A DNA stretch of 32,903 bases. Source: Verrucomicrobiota bacterium. GTDB lineage: Bacteria > Verrucomicrobiota > Verrucomicrobiia > Limisphaerales > UBA1319. Positions 14,728 through 24,062 of the stretch are shown piece after piece (position 1 is the stretch's first letter; each line of letters opens with the position of its first letter). The stretch spans positions 1 to 32,903 of the forward strand of contig JAKLFB010000053.1 of NCBI GenBank assembly GCA_022711435.1, written 5' to 3'. The position numbers and the translations under genes are program-made. The notes below the pieces were generated by a model. That model did no database searches and had not been told where the DNA came from. It saw only the letters and a list, made by a program, of their open reading frames with translations.

Positions 14728-16308
14728 ATGCATCATATGAAGCGCTGGGGGCGGAACGGATGGATGGGACTGCTGGTGGGATTAGGAGCCGGGCTGGCGG
14801 CGGAAGCGAAGGACTGGCCGCAGTGGGGCGGGAACGATCCTGGGCGGAACATGTATGCGGAGGCGGCGGGTTTGCCGGACCGATTCGATCCGGGCCGGTT
14901 CAAGCCTGGCACGGACGACATCGACATGGCGACGACGCGGAATGTGAAGTGGGCGGTCAAGCTGGGATCGCAGAGCTACGGCAACGCGACCGTGTCGGGG
15001 GGGAAGGTCTTCGTGGGCACCAACAACGAGAACCCGCGCGATCCGCGCCACGAGGGGGACCGGAGCATCCTGCTGGCACTGGAGGAGGGGACAGGGCGGT
15101 TTCTGTGGCAGCTGGTAGTGCCGAAGCTGGCGGCGGGCCAGGTCAGCGATTGGGAGCTTCTGGGGCTGCTCTCCTCCCCGACGGTCGAGGGCAACCGGAT
15201 CTACGTGGTCACGAGCCGCTGCGAGGTGATGTGTCTGGACACGGAGGGGATGGCCAACGGAAACGACGGGCCGTTCCGGGACGAAGGCCAATATGTCGCC
15301 GGCCCGGGGGCGTCCCGGATCGAGCCGGGCCCGACCGATGCGGACATCATCTGGGTTTACGACATGCGGGACGAGCTGGGCGTGTTTCCGCACAACGCGT
15401 CCAACTGCTCGGTCCTGATCGTGGGGGACCGGGTGTATGCGTGCACGTCCAACGGGAGCGACTGGACGCACGGGAACGTCCCGGCGCCGTTTTCGCCGAG
15501 CCTGATCGCGCTGGACAAGCGAACGGGCGAGCTGCGGGGCGAAGATGACGCGGGCATTGGGCTGCGGCTCTTTCATGGCCAGTGGAGCTCGCCGTCGGCC
15601 GGGAAAGTGGATGGGCGGTGGCTGATCTTCTTCGGGGCCGGGGACGGCTGGTGCTATGCGCTCGATGCCGAGCCGGTGGCGGAGGGCGGCTCCGGCCGGC
15701 TTCGGAAGGTGTGGTGGTACGACTGCAATCCGCCGGAATACCGGGTTCGAGATGGGCAGCCGGCTGCCTATCCATCGCCGGAGGGCCCGAGTGAAGTCAA
15801 CGCCACCCCGGTCTTTTACCGCAACCGCGTGTATGTGGCGATCGGGCAGGATCCGGAGCATGGCGAGGGGGTGGGCCGGCTCGCATGCATCGATGCGACC
15901 GGGTCCGGGGATGTGACGGGCACTGCAACGGTCTGGTCGTATCATGGGATCCAGCGGAGCCTCTCGACGGTGTCGATCGATCCGGCGACGGGGCTGCTGT
16001 TCGTGGCGGACTTTTCGGGCTTCGTGCACTGTCTGGACGCGGAGACAGGGGCAGCGCGCTGGCAGCACGACATGAAGGCGCACGTGTGGGGGTCGACCCT
16101 GGTGGCGGACGGCAAGGTGTATGTGGGAGATGAGGACGGTGATTTCGTGGTGCTGGACGCGAAGGGGGAGAAAGTCGTGCGAAGCGAGGCCAATCTGGGC
16201 GCGCCGATCTACTCGACGCCGGTCGCAGCCAACGGGGCGCTCTATGTCAGCACGCAGTCCCATCTGTATGCCATCGCCGCCGAGATCGGCCCGGGCAAGG
16301 GGCTCTGA
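14728..16308 (+). CDS. Secreted PQQ-binding-like beta-propeller repeat protein
   Basis: This 526-residue protein has a signal peptide (about residues 12-26, ending LAAEAKDWPQW) and then an eight-bladed-type propeller of PQQ-like repeats. These read as V-x-x-G-x-V-Y-V and A-L-D/E-x-x-T-G-x-x-x-W, for example LLALEEGTGRFLWQL, LIALDKRTGELRG and CLDAETGAARWQHD. The DWPQWGG opening after the signal is typical of exported family members in Planctomycetota and Verrucomicrobiota. The propeller lacks the rest of a quinoprotein dehydrogenase, so cofactor binding is unproven; a binding or scaffold role is equally possible. ATG 14728 has GGAAGG about 10 nt upstream; an ATG at 14737 is the alternative. 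Confidence 0.88.
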   Translation: MHHMKRWGRNGWMGLLVGLGAGLAAEAKDWPQWGGNDPGRNMYAEAAGLPDRFDPGRFKPGTDDIDMATTRNVKWAVKLGSQSYGNATVSGGKVFVGTNNENPRDPRHEGDRSILLALEEGTGRFLWQLVVPKLAAGQVSDWELLGLLSSPTVEGNRIYVVTSRCEVMCLDTEGMANGNDGPFRDEGQYVAGPGASRIEPGPTDADIIWVYDMRDELGVFPHNASNCSVLIVGDRVYACTSNGSDWTHGNVPAPFSPSLIALDKRTGELRGEDDAGIGLRLFHGQWSSPSAGKVDGRWLIFFGAGDGWCYALDAEPVAEGGSGRLRKVWWYDCNPPEYRVRDGQPAAYPSPEGPSEVNATPVFYRNRVYVAIGQDPEHGEGVGRLACIDATGSGDVTGTATVWSYHGIQRSLSTVSIDPATGLLFVADFSGFVHCLDAETGAARWQHDMKAHVWGSTLVADGKVYVGDEDGDFVVLDAKGEKVVRSEANLGAPIYSTPVAANGALYVSTQSHLYAIAAEIGPGKGL

Positions 16309-16364
16309 CCTTGGCGGCGCATTGACCTGGATCAACGGGGCGGCAGCGGTCTCCGGAAATCGCA

Positions 16365-16394
16365 CTTGAAACCGATTCTCAATTAACCTAGTGT
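16365..16394 (+). promoter_or_regulatory. Fur-box-like site overlapping a candidate feoAB promoter
   Basis: On the minus strand 16383-16365 reads ATTGAGAATCGGTTTCAAG. By eye it matches the AATGAGAATCGTTCTCATT form of Fur sites at 14 of 19 positions, with TGAGAA and TTTCA half-sites. On the plus strand TTGAAA (16366-16371), a 17-nt spacer and TAGTGT (16389-16394) form a possible sigma-70 promoter, with a weak -10. Its position immediately before ferrous iron uptake genes fits iron repression. Confidence 0.5.
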
Positions 16395-16704
16395 GGCAGC
16401 CGTGAGGCAAAAGGGGTGGAAAGCAGGCGAGGCGCCGGCGGGCTGCAAGCAGCCGGCGGCATGTCCATTGAGCCAGGTTCAGGCGGGCACGTCGGTGCGG
16501 ATCAAGCGGCTGACGCTGCCGCCGGACGTGCTGCGGCGGCTGCGGGAGATCGGCTTTTGCGAGGAGCGGAAGATTCGGCTGTTGATGCGGCAGAACAGCG
16601 TGATCTGCGAGGTGTGCAACACTCGGTTTGGGCTGAACCGCAAGCTGGCGGAGGCGATCTTGGTCGAGCCGCTGCCGGTGCCGGTGCGGGACCAGGCGGC
16701 ATGA
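16393..16704 (+). CDS. feoA: Ferrous iron transport protein A (FeoA)
   Basis: This small SH3-like FeoA-domain protein is 103 residues from the outermost GTG at 16393. The domain proper runs from PLSQVQAGTSVRIKRL (about residue 25) to the end, with LREIGFCEERKIRLL and LNRKLAEAILVEPL as in other FeoA. FeoA assists the FeoB transporter on the cytosolic side. The start is uncertain: GTG 16393, GTG 16402 and TTG 16468 are all in frame, and the last would give the usual length of about 75 residues. If the proposed promoter is right, 16393 is upstream of the transcript start and a later codon must be used. The stop overlaps feoB by ATGA. Confidence 0.88.
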   Translation: MAAVRQKGWKAGEAPAGCKQPAACPLSQVQAGTSVRIKRLTLPPDVLRRLREIGFCEERKIRLLMRQNSVICEVCNTRFGLNRKLAEAILVEPLPVPVRDQAA

Positions 16705-18956
16705 GCGATGCCGGCAGCGCCCCAGCCGCGGCCGAGGGCCGCCGCCGGGTTGCCGTGGCGCTGGCGGGCAATCCCAACACGGGCAAGACGACGGTTTTCA
16801 ATCTCCTGACGGGTTTGCGGGCCAAGGTGGGGAACTACCCGGGGGTGACGGTCGAGCGCAAGGAGGGGCGTTTGCGGGGGGCGAGCGGGCGGACCGAGGT
16901 GACGGTGCTGGATCTTCCCGGCGCTTACAGCCTGAGCCCGCGCTCGCAAGACGAGCGGATAACCCGGGACGCGCTCCTGGGGCGGCTGGCGGGAGTGCCG
17001 TCGCCCGGGGTGGTCGTGGTGGTGTTGGACGCCTCGAATCTCCAGAGGCATCTTTATTTTGCGACCCAGGTGATCGAGCTGGGGTACCCGACCGTTGTGG
17101 CGTTGAACATGATGGACGTGGCCGAGGCCCACGGGCATCGGATCGATGCCGGGCAGCTGGCGCGGGAGCTGGGTGTGGAGGTGGTGCCGCTCGTGGCCAG
17201 CGCGGGCCGCGGGATTCTCCGGTTGCGCTCGAGCATTCTGAGGCAGGTCGACCGGCCCACCGTCGGCTCCTGGAGGCCGGTGCTGATGGACCTGCCCGCC
17301 CCGTTTCGGGAGGAGACGGAGCGGCTGGCAGGCGCGATCGGCCTTTCCGGGGCTGGCGCGCGGGGGCAGCGGGAGATCCATGCGTTCTGCCTGCTGATGG
17401 AAGGATCCGAGATCGAGTCGGCGGATCCGGGGCGGGAGAGAGGCGCGGGAGATGCGTTGGGGGAGGCGAGGCGCCGGATCGAGGCCAGGGGTTTGGACTG
17501 GAGAGCGCTGCCGGTCGAGAGCCGCTATCGGAGGATCGGCGGCATCTGCGAGCGATCGGTGACGGAGACAATCCCGCCGCGGGAGACTCTGAGCGACCGG
17601 ATCGACCGCTGGCTGACTCATCGGTATTGGGGAATCGCGCTGCTGGCGATTGTGCTGGGGATCATGTTCCAGGCCATATTCGTCTTTGCGCACTGGCCCA
17701 TGGAGCTGCTGGACGGGTGGGTGGGAGCGGCGGGGAACTGGCTGGCCCAGCGGATGCCCGCAGGCGATCTGCGGAGCCTCCTGGTGGACGGGGTTGTGGC
17801 CGGGGTGGGGGCGGTGGTGGTGTTCCTGCCTCAGATCTGCCTGCTGTTTCTGTTCATTGGGCTGTTGGAGGAGACCGGTTACATGGCCCGGGCCGCGTTC
17901 ATCATGGACCGGTGGATGATGAAGCTGGGGCTGCACGGGCGGAGTTTTATTCCGCTGCTGGGCTCCTTTGCCTGCGCGATCCCGGGGATCATGGCGACGC
18001 GGACCATCGAGAGCTGGCGGGAGAAGCTGGCGGTGATCCTGGTGGCGCCTTTGATGAGCTGTTCGGCCCGGCTGCCGGTTTACACCCTGCTGATCGCAGC
18101 CTGTCTGCCCGAGCGGCGCTGGCTGGGCGCAGTGCGCCTTTCGGGGCTGGCCTTGCTGGGGATGTATGGATTGGGCGTGGGATCGGCGATGTTCATGGCG
18201 TGGCTGTTTCGGCGGACGATCCTGCGGGGCGATCCGCCCCTGCTGGTGATGGAGCTGCCGCCCTACAAGCGGCCGGCACTGGGGATGGTCTTGCGGCACG
18301 TCGGGGAACGGGCCGGGATGTTCTTGCGGCAGGCGGGCACCCTCATCCTCGCGTTCAACATGGTGCTGTGGTTTCTGGCGACGTATCCGCGTTCGGAGGA
18401 ACGGGCGGCGCACTATGGGGCCGCCCGCGAGCAGTTGCAGAGGGAGCGGGCGGGCAGGGACGCGCACGGGCTGGATGCGCCAGGGTGGGCCGAGCGATGG
18501 GCGGCGCTCGAGAGAGAGGAGGCGGCGGAGCGGCTCGAGCGCAGCTTTGCGGGGCGGCTGGGGCGATGTCTGGAGCCGGCCATTGCGCCGCTGGGCATGG
18601 ACTGGAAGATCGGGATCGGGATCGTGTCCTCCTTCGCGGCGCGGGAGCTGTTTGTGAGCACGATGTCGACGGTGTATCGGGTGGGGGCCGCCGAAGGGTC
18701 GGAGCCGGTCCGGCTGGCCGAGCATTTCCGGAGGCAGACGCGGGAGGACGGGTCGCCGGTCTACACAGCGCGGCGGGGATTGACGCTGATGGTGTTCTAT
18801 GTGTTTGCGCTGCAATGCGCGAGCACGGTGGCCGTGGTGCGGCGGGAGACGCACTCGTGGAGATGGCCGCTGTTCCAGTGGGCCTACATGGGGGCGCTGG
18901 CCTGGGGCTTTGCATGGATCACGTGGCACGGGACCCGATGGCTGGGCATGTCCTGA
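16701..18956 (+). CDS. feoB: Ferrous iron transport protein B (FeoB)
   Basis: This 751-residue FeoB has an N-terminal cytosolic G-protein domain with G1 GNPNTGKT (about residue 23), switch NYPGVTVERKEG, G3 DLPGAYSLSP and G4 NMMD. A polytopic membrane domain with two gate repeats follows (LEETGYMARAAFIMDR and the later SFAARELFVSTMSTVY). CAIPGIMATRT and SCSARLPVYTLLIAA are conserved FeoB membrane motifs. It imports Fe(II) in a GTP-dependent way. The ATG overlaps the feoA stop by 4 nt, so the pair is translationally coupled. Between 18957 and 19047 there is no clear terminator before the next gene. Confidence 0.96.
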   Translation: MSDAGSAPAAAEGRRRVAVALAGNPNTGKTTVFNLLTGLRAKVGNYPGVTVERKEGRLRGASGRTEVTVLDLPGAYSLSPRSQDERITRDALLGRLAGVPSPGVVVVVLDASNLQRHLYFATQVIELGYPTVVALNMMDVAEAHGHRIDAGQLARELGVEVVPLVASAGRGILRLRSSILRQVDRPTVGSWRPVLMDLPAPFREETERLAGAIGLSGAGARGQREIHAFCLLMEGSEIESADPGRERGAGDALGEARRRIEARGLDWRALPVESRYRRIGGICERSVTETIPPRETLSDRIDRWLTHRYWGIALLAIVLGIMFQAIFVFAHWPMELLDGWVGAAGNWLAQRMPAGDLRSLLVDGVVAGVGAVVVFLPQICLLFLFIGLLEETGYMARAAFIMDRWMMKLGLHGRSFIPLLGSFACAIPGIMATRTIESWREKLAVILVAPLMSCSARLPVYTLLIAACLPERRWLGAVRLSGLALLGMYGLGVGSAMFMAWLFRRTILRGDPPLLVMELPPYKRPALGMVLRHVGERAGMFLRQAGTLILAFNMVLWFLATYPRSEERAAHYGAAREQLQRERAGRDAHGLDAPGWAERWAALEREEAAERLERSFAGRLGRCLEPAIAPLGMDWKIGIGIVSSFAARELFVSTMSTVYRVGAAEGSEPVRLAEHFRRQTREDGSPVYTARRGLTLMVFYVFALQCASTVAVVRRETHSWRWPLFQWAYMGALAWGFAWITWHGTRWLGMS

Positions 18957-19047
18957 CTGGATTTTGGGATGGACAAAAGGGGGCTGTTCGGGTCTTTTCA
19001 AGGCTTTGCGCAGGTGCGGATTGTCAAGCGTCAATGAGAGCAATGCG

Positions 19048-22000
19048 ATGAGCAACGAGAAGTCCAAGCTCACACAGAGCCGCGGGGCGGCCGAGCCGGC
19101 TGGGCAAGGGACTGGGCGGTCGGGAGTGGAGGGGCCAGGCGTCTCGGGGCCTGTCGCGGTGCCGCCTTTTTTCCGGCCGATCGACTGGCTCACCATGGCC
19201 ATCACCACGGCCGCGGTTCTTCTTGGGTATTGTCTGACCCTGGCGCCGGATCTGACCTTGCAGGACGCGGGCGAGCTGGCGGTGGGATCCTACTATGCCG
19301 GCGTGCCGCACCCGCCCGGCTACCCGGTTTGGACGATCCTGACCTGGCTGTTCACGGTGCTGCTGCCGTTTTCGAACATCTGCTGGCGGGTGGCGGTTTC
19401 ATCGGCGGTGTTTGGGGCTCTGTCGGCGGGGCTGGTGGCGCTGATGGTGTCGCGAGGCGGCAGCATGATCATGGAGGGGATCGAGGCGCTGCAGCGGATC
19501 CCGCGGCGGCAGGAGAACGGGATCTGCCTGGTGAGCGGGTTCGTGGGGGGCAACCTGCTGGCGTTCAACGGATTTTTCTGGAGCCAGTGCGTGATTGTCG
19601 AGGTGTATCCGCTGAGCGTGCTGTCGCTGATGGGGGTTCTGGTATGTCTGATGCGGTGGCTGTATGCGCCGCACCAGAAGCGGTATTTGTACTGGGGCGC
19701 GTTTCTTTTTGGCATCTGTTTCACGAATCATCAGACCCTGATCGTGGCGGCGATGGGGATCGAGGTGCTCATCCTGGCGGTCGAGCCGCGCTACGGTCGG
19801 GACCTGTTTTGCGTGAACGCGCTCGTGTATGTCCTGGGATTGTGGGCGAAGAAGAAGGGATGGATGACCTCGTTCGACACGAACGCGATGCTGTTCGCCA
19901 TCTTCAACGTCATCGGGGTGGCGTCGGCGGTGATCGCGGTGGTGACGACCGTGGCGACGCGGAAGACGCTGGAGGGCTGGCGGGCGGTGTTGCGGGACCT
20001 GCTGCTGTGCGGCGCGGGGGTCTACGTAGTGGCGCTGTTCATGATGGCTGCGACCCTGATCCCGCGGCTGGAGGTCAAGTCCAACTACTACGCGCTGATG
20101 CACGGGGCCGGGATCGCCTGCATTGCGGGCGCGGTCTGGCTGGCGCGCAAGACGCAGCGGCCGGTCTCGGCGCGGGTGCGGCAGGGCCAGTCCGTGGCAA
20201 TCGGCCTGAGCGCGCTCTACCTGGTGCTGCTGCTGCTGACGGCCAGCGGGATCGAGCGGGAGGCGGCCGGCCAATGGCTCAACCGAGGGAACGGCGGCTT
20301 CGTGGTGGCGCACCTGCTCGGGTTCGCCTCCCTGGCGGCGCTGATCGGGTTCGGGGTGCGGACGACCGGTCTGGCCTCGGAGATCAAGCTGCCGGCGATC
20401 ATCGGGGGGATGTGGCTGCTGGGATCGGGCTTCTACTTCTTCATGCCTGTCGCGTCGATGACCAACCCGCCGATGAACTGGGGGTATCCGCGGACGGTGG
20501 ACGGCTTCGTGCACGCGCTCACGCGCGGGCAGTATGAGCGGACGAATCCGACCAACGATCCGGTCCGGTTTTTCGAGCAGCTCCGGATGTATTTCGAGGG
20601 GGCCAAGGAGGAGTTCAACCTGGTTTATCTGCTGATCGCGCTGGTGCCGCTGGTCTATTATTTCTTCCGCCGGATGGAGCGGATCGAGAAGGCGGGGCTG
20701 CTGTGGGTCAGCGGCATCTATGTGGGCGTGGTGCTGATCTCGATGCTGGTGAAGGGGTACGGATTGGGCTCGCTGTCTCTGACCACCTACATCGGGGTGG
20801 CGTGCGGGTATGTGCTGGTGCTGCTGCTGGCGATCCCGTTTTTCTATTTCTGCCATCCGCCTCATCGGGAGAAGGCGTGGCTGGCGGGGCTGGTGAGCAT
20901 CTACCTGTTCCTGGCGGTGCTGCTGTTGATCTTGTTGAATCCGAACACCGACAAGCAGAGCCGGGATCTGACCAAGGTCTTTTTCACCGCGTCCTACGTG
21001 ATGATCGCGATGTGGGTGGGATACGGGCTGGCGATGATCGGGGGGTATCTGGTTGCGGCCTACGAGCGGTATCGGTCGTTTGGGCTGTATGGGGCGGCGG
21101 TGGCGGCGGGCCTGGCGCTGTACTCGCTGGCGGACACGATGGCGCAGGTGTCCAACCCCCTGAAGCTCTACACGGCGGTGTTCGGGCTGGCGCTGGCGCT
21201 GGCGGCGGTGGCGATGCTGTTTGTATCGCGGCAGAAGGTGCACTGGAAGGGGATGCTGGCGCTGTTCGCCCTGATGCCGATCTACACGGTGCTGTCGCAC
21301 TGGTGGGACAACGACCAGCGCGGGCACATGTTCGGCTTCTGGTTCGGGCATGACATGTTCACGCCGACCATTGCGGGGGCGGACGGCAAGCCGCTCTATC
21401 CGGAGATGGCCCGCGACGCGATCCTGTTCGGCGGGACCGATCCCGGCCGATTTTGCCCCACCTACATGATCTTCTGCGAGAGCTTCATCCCGCCGTCCAA
21501 GCGCGCGGATCCGGCGTTTGACCGCCGGGACGTCTACATCATCACCCAGAACGCCCTGGCCGATGGCACCTACCTGAACTACATCCGGGCGCACTACAAC
21601 CGGAGCACGCAGATCGATCCGCCCTTTTTCCAGGAGCTGCTCCGGAGCAAGCGCGATTTCGAGCGGAACACGACGAATTTTCTGGCCCGGGCGATGGTGC
21701 CGGTGGATCGTTTCTTCCTGGATCTGGGGAGCCGGGTCGAGGCGCGCCGTCGGGCCGAGGGTGTCTATCCGCCCAAGGAGATCCACACGCCCAATCTCGA
21801 GGAGTCGCGGATTTGTTTCGAGAGCTACGTCGAGGACGCGCGGAAGCGGCTGGAGAGCGGCCAGCTCGAGCCCGGCGAAGACGTGCGGATGGTGGGCGAC
21901 CGCGTCCAGGTGTCGGGCCAGGTGTCGGTCATGCAGATCAACGGGCTGCTGACCAAGGTGATCTTCGATCGGAATCCCGGGAACGAGTTCTACGTCGAGG

Positions 22001-23298
22001 AGAGCTTCCCGCTCAAGTGGATGTATCCGCACCTCACGCCATTCGGGATCATCATGAAGATCAACCGCGAGCCGCTGCTGGAGATCACCGAGGAGATGGT
22101 GCGGACCGATCACGAGTACTGGTCGCGCTATGCCGATCGGCTCTGCGGGAACTGGATCACCTACGACACGCCGGTGCGAGAGATCTGCGACTTCGTGCAT
22201 CGGATCTACCAGCGGGGCGATTTTCGGGACTACCGGGGCAGCGAGATGTTTGCCCGGGACAGCGATGCCCAGAAGGCGTTTTCGAAGCTGCGCAGCGCGA
22301 TCGGCGGGGTCTATGCCTGGAGGGTCAACAACGCCCGAACCGCCGAGGAGCAGCAGCGGATGTTCAAGGAGGCGGATTTTGCGTTTCGGCAGGCGTTTGC
22401 GTTCTGCCCGTTCAGCCCGGAAGCGGTGTTTCGGTACGTGAACCTGCTGGCGAGCGTCTCGCGCTGGGAGGATGCCTTGATGGTGGCGCGGACCTGCGTC
22501 GAGTTCGATCCGGAGAACAAGGGAGTGCGGGATCTGCTGGAGCAGCTGGATCGGTTTGCCCAGGGCCAGGCGATGCCGGCGCCCACCGCAAACCAGATGG
22601 TCGAGCTGGCCCGGCAATACCAGAGCAATCCCGCCAATTTCCAGGCGGGGTTCGGACTGGTCAACACCTATCTCCAGCAGCAGCAGACGAATGCCGCCAT
22701 GGCCGTTCTGGACCAGATGATCCCGCTGCTCGAGAAGCAGTGGCAGTCCAATCGGGCGGACGCATCGCTCGGCATGCAGCTGGCCAACGCCTATGCGCAG
22801 CGGCGGCGGAGCGGGGACGCCGAGGTCGTGCTGGATGCGATCATTGGCCAGGTGGAGAGCCAGGTGCAGGCCCAGCCGAGCAACGCGGCTCTGGCGATGC
22901 AGCTCGTGTCGGTCTACCTGCAGCGGGGCAAGAACACCGAGGCGATCGGCGTCCTGGATCGGATCACGCAGCAGCCGGACGTCGATTCCAACGTCTTGCT
23001 GCAGTCGGCCATGACCTACGCCCAGCTGCAGCAGGTCGCCCGTCTTGAAACCACCCTCCAGCGGCTTGTCGAGAAGATGCCCATCAGTCCGGAAGCGTGG
23101 TATGACCTGGCAGCGGTCCAGGCCGTCCAGGGCAAGACCAACGACGCCGCCCAGTCGCTGAGCCGGTCGATCCAGTTGAGCAACCAGCGTCTGGCGGTGC
23201 AGCCCGGCGCGAAAGACCTCCGCGCTGTTGCCGGCCAAGATGGCCGGTTCCGGACGATCCATGATCGGACCGAAATCCGCAAGCTGCTGCAGCTTTAG
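19048..23298 (+). CDS. Large DUF2723 membrane protein with C-terminal TPR repeats (GT-C-like, possible GT117)
   Basis: This 1416-residue protein has three parts. After a short cytosolic leader, the first helix is followed by DAGELAVGSYYAGVPHPPGYP, which I recognise as the DUF2723 signature. About a dozen or more helices follow to residue 760. A soluble middle domain of about 350 residues comes next, and a C-terminal stretch of TPR-like helical repeats rich in Gln and Asn (ANAYAQRRRSGDAEVVLD, VYLQRGKNTEAIGVLDR). DUF2723 proteins have a GT-C-type topology with conserved acidic residues in the first outer loop, and some are filed as glycosyltransferase family 117, so lipid-linked sugar transfer to an exported acceptor is likely. 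ATG 19048 follows GAGAG and starts MSNEKSKL. The nitroreductase gene starts 18 nt after the stop. Confidence 0.88.
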   Translation: MSNEKSKLTQSRGAAEPAGQGTGRSGVEGPGVSGPVAVPPFFRPIDWLTMAITTAAVLLGYCLTLAPDLTLQDAGELAVGSYYAGVPHPPGYPVWTILTWLFTVLLPFSNICWRVAVSSAVFGALSAGLVALMVSRGGSMIMEGIEALQRIPRRQENGICLVSGFVGGNLLAFNGFFWSQCVIVEVYPLSVLSLMGVLVCLMRWLYAPHQKRYLYWGAFLFGICFTNHQTLIVAAMGIEVLILAVEPRYGRDLFCVNALVYVLGLWAKKKGWMTSFDTNAMLFAIFNVIGVASAVIAVVTTVATRKTLEGWRAVLRDLLLCGAGVYVVALFMMAATLIPRLEVKSNYYALMHGAGIACIAGAVWLARKTQRPVSARVRQGQSVAIGLSALYLVLLLLTASGIEREAAGQWLNRGNGGFVVAHLLGFASLAALIGFGVRTTGLASEIKLPAIIGGMWLLGSGFYFFMPVASMTNPPMNWGYPRTVDGFVHALTRGQYERTNPTNDPVRFFEQLRMYFEGAKEEFNLVYLLIALVPLVYYFFRRMERIEKAGLLWVSGIYVGVVLISMLVKGYGLGSLSLTTYIGVACGYVLVLLLAIPFFYFCHPPHREKAWLAGLVSIYLFLAVLLLILLNPNTDKQSRDLTKVFFTASYVMIAMWVGYGLAMIGGYLVAAYERYRSFGLYGAAVAAGLALYSLADTMAQVSNPLKLYTAVFGLALALAAVAMLFVSRQKVHWKGMLALFALMPIYTVLSHWWDNDQRGHMFGFWFGHDMFTPTIAGADGKPLYPEMARDAILFGGTDPGRFCPTYMIFCESFIPPSKRADPAFDRRDVYIITQNALADGTYLNYIRAHYNRSTQIDPPFFQELLRSKRDFERNTTNFLARAMVPVDRFFLDLGSRVEARRRAEGVYPPKEIHTPNLEESRICFESYVEDARKRLESGQLEPGEDVRMVGDRVQVSGQVSVMQINGLLTKVIFDRNPGNEFYVEESFPLKWMYPHLTPFGIIMKINREPLLEITEEMVRTDHEYWSRYADRLCGNWITYDTPVREICDFVHRIYQRGDFRDYRGSEMFARDSDAQKAFSKLRSAIGGVYAWRVNNARTAEEQQRMFKEADFAFRQAFAFCPFSPEAVFRYVNLLASVSRWEDALMVARTCVEFDPENKGVRDLLEQLDRFAQGQAMPAPTANQMVELARQYQSNPANFQAGFGLVNTYLQQQQTNAAMAVLDQMIPLLEKQWQSNRADASLGMQLANAYAQRRRSGDAEVVLDAIIGQVESQVQAQPSNAALAMQLVSVYLQRGKNTEAIGVLDRITQQPDVDSNVLLQSAMTYAQLQQVARLETTLQRLVEKMPISPEAWYDLAAVQAVQGKTNDAAQSLSRSIQLSNQRLAVQPGAKDLRAVAGQDGRFRTIHDRTEIRKLLQL

Positions 23299-23316
23299 GT
23301 CTGTGTAACGAACCAC

Positions 23317-23961
23317 ATGATGATGAAGACACTTGGACGGATCCTTCTGGGCCTGGTTTTACTGGCGGCAGGGGCTCTCAGCCCGCGAGGGCAGGAGAGC
23401 CGCAGCCTGCCTCCGCCTCAGACCAGCGGCGGCAAACCGGTGATGCAGGCGCTGCAGGAGCGGCGCTCGATTCGAGAGTTCAAGCCGGAGCCGCTGGCCG
23501 ACCAGCAGATGTCGGATCTGCTGTGGGCCGCGTTTGGCATGAATCGTCCGGAGATCGATCATCGGACGGCGCCCTCGGCCCAGAACACGCAGGACATCGA
23601 CATCTACGTGGCGATGGCCGGAGGATGGTATCGGTATGAAGCCAAGCCGCATCGGTTAGTGCGAATGGGTTCGGCGGACCTGCGGCCGCTGACGAGCGGG
23701 CAGGCCTTTGCGAAGGTGGCGCCCGTGCAGCTGATCTATGTGTCGGATTACGGGCGGATGCCCAAGGTCAAGCCTGAGCTGCGGGATCTGTATGCGGGTG
23801 TAGACACGGGCTGCATCGTGCAGAACGTCTACCTCTATTGCGCGTCAGCCGGTCTGGCGACAGTCGTGCATGAACTGGACCGCCCGCCCCTGGCCCAGGC
23901 GATGAACCTGCGAGCCGATCAGCACATCGTCGTGGCCCAGGCTGTGGGCTGGCCCAAATAG
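23317..23961 (+). CDS. Exported nitroreductase-family (SagB/ThcOx-like) protein
   Basis: This 214-residue protein has a signal peptide (LGRILLGLVLLAAGALS) and a compact nitroreductase fold. Features are ERRSIREFKPEPL (the R-R-S-x-R FMN phosphate motif), LLWAAFGMNR, the TAPSAQN loop and DTGCIVQNVYLYCASAGLATVV near the dimer helix, ending VVAQAVGWPK. Homologues use FMN to oxidise or reduce small molecules, and SagB-type members oxidise azolines. An exported family member would need FMN supplied outside the cytoplasm. It follows the DUF2723 gene by 18 nt, so the two probably share a transcript. Three ATG codons stand in tandem from 23317; the first is used here. The 100-bp gap to 24063 shows nothing convincing. 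Confidence 0.82.
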   Translation: MMMKTLGRILLGLVLLAAGALSPRGQESRSLPPPQTSGGKPVMQALQERRSIREFKPEPLADQQMSDLLWAAFGMNRPEIDHRTAPSAQNTQDIDIYVAMAGGWYRYEAKPHRLVRMGSADLRPLTSGQAFAKVAPVQLIYVSDYGRMPKVKPELRDLYAGVDTGCIVQNVYLYCASAGLATVVHELDRPPLAQAMNLRADQHIVVAQAVGWPK

Positions 23962-24062
23962 AAGCGCCGGGCGATTCGGCGATGCTGCGCGCCTGCCGGC
24001 GAGTCAGCCATGAGGGCGGGCTCGATGGGCGTGGCGAGATCGGTGCGGATGGGCCGGGGCTA

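Noticed and set aside
16479..19208. A 909-codon minus-strand open frame
   Set aside because: It is the mirror of feoA and feoB, which have full motif support on the plus strand.
19399..23316. A 1305-codon open frame on the minus strand
   Set aside because: It is antisense to the DUF2723 gene; its Arg/His/Gln/Pro-rich translation has no domain and reflects high-GC codon bias of the real gene.
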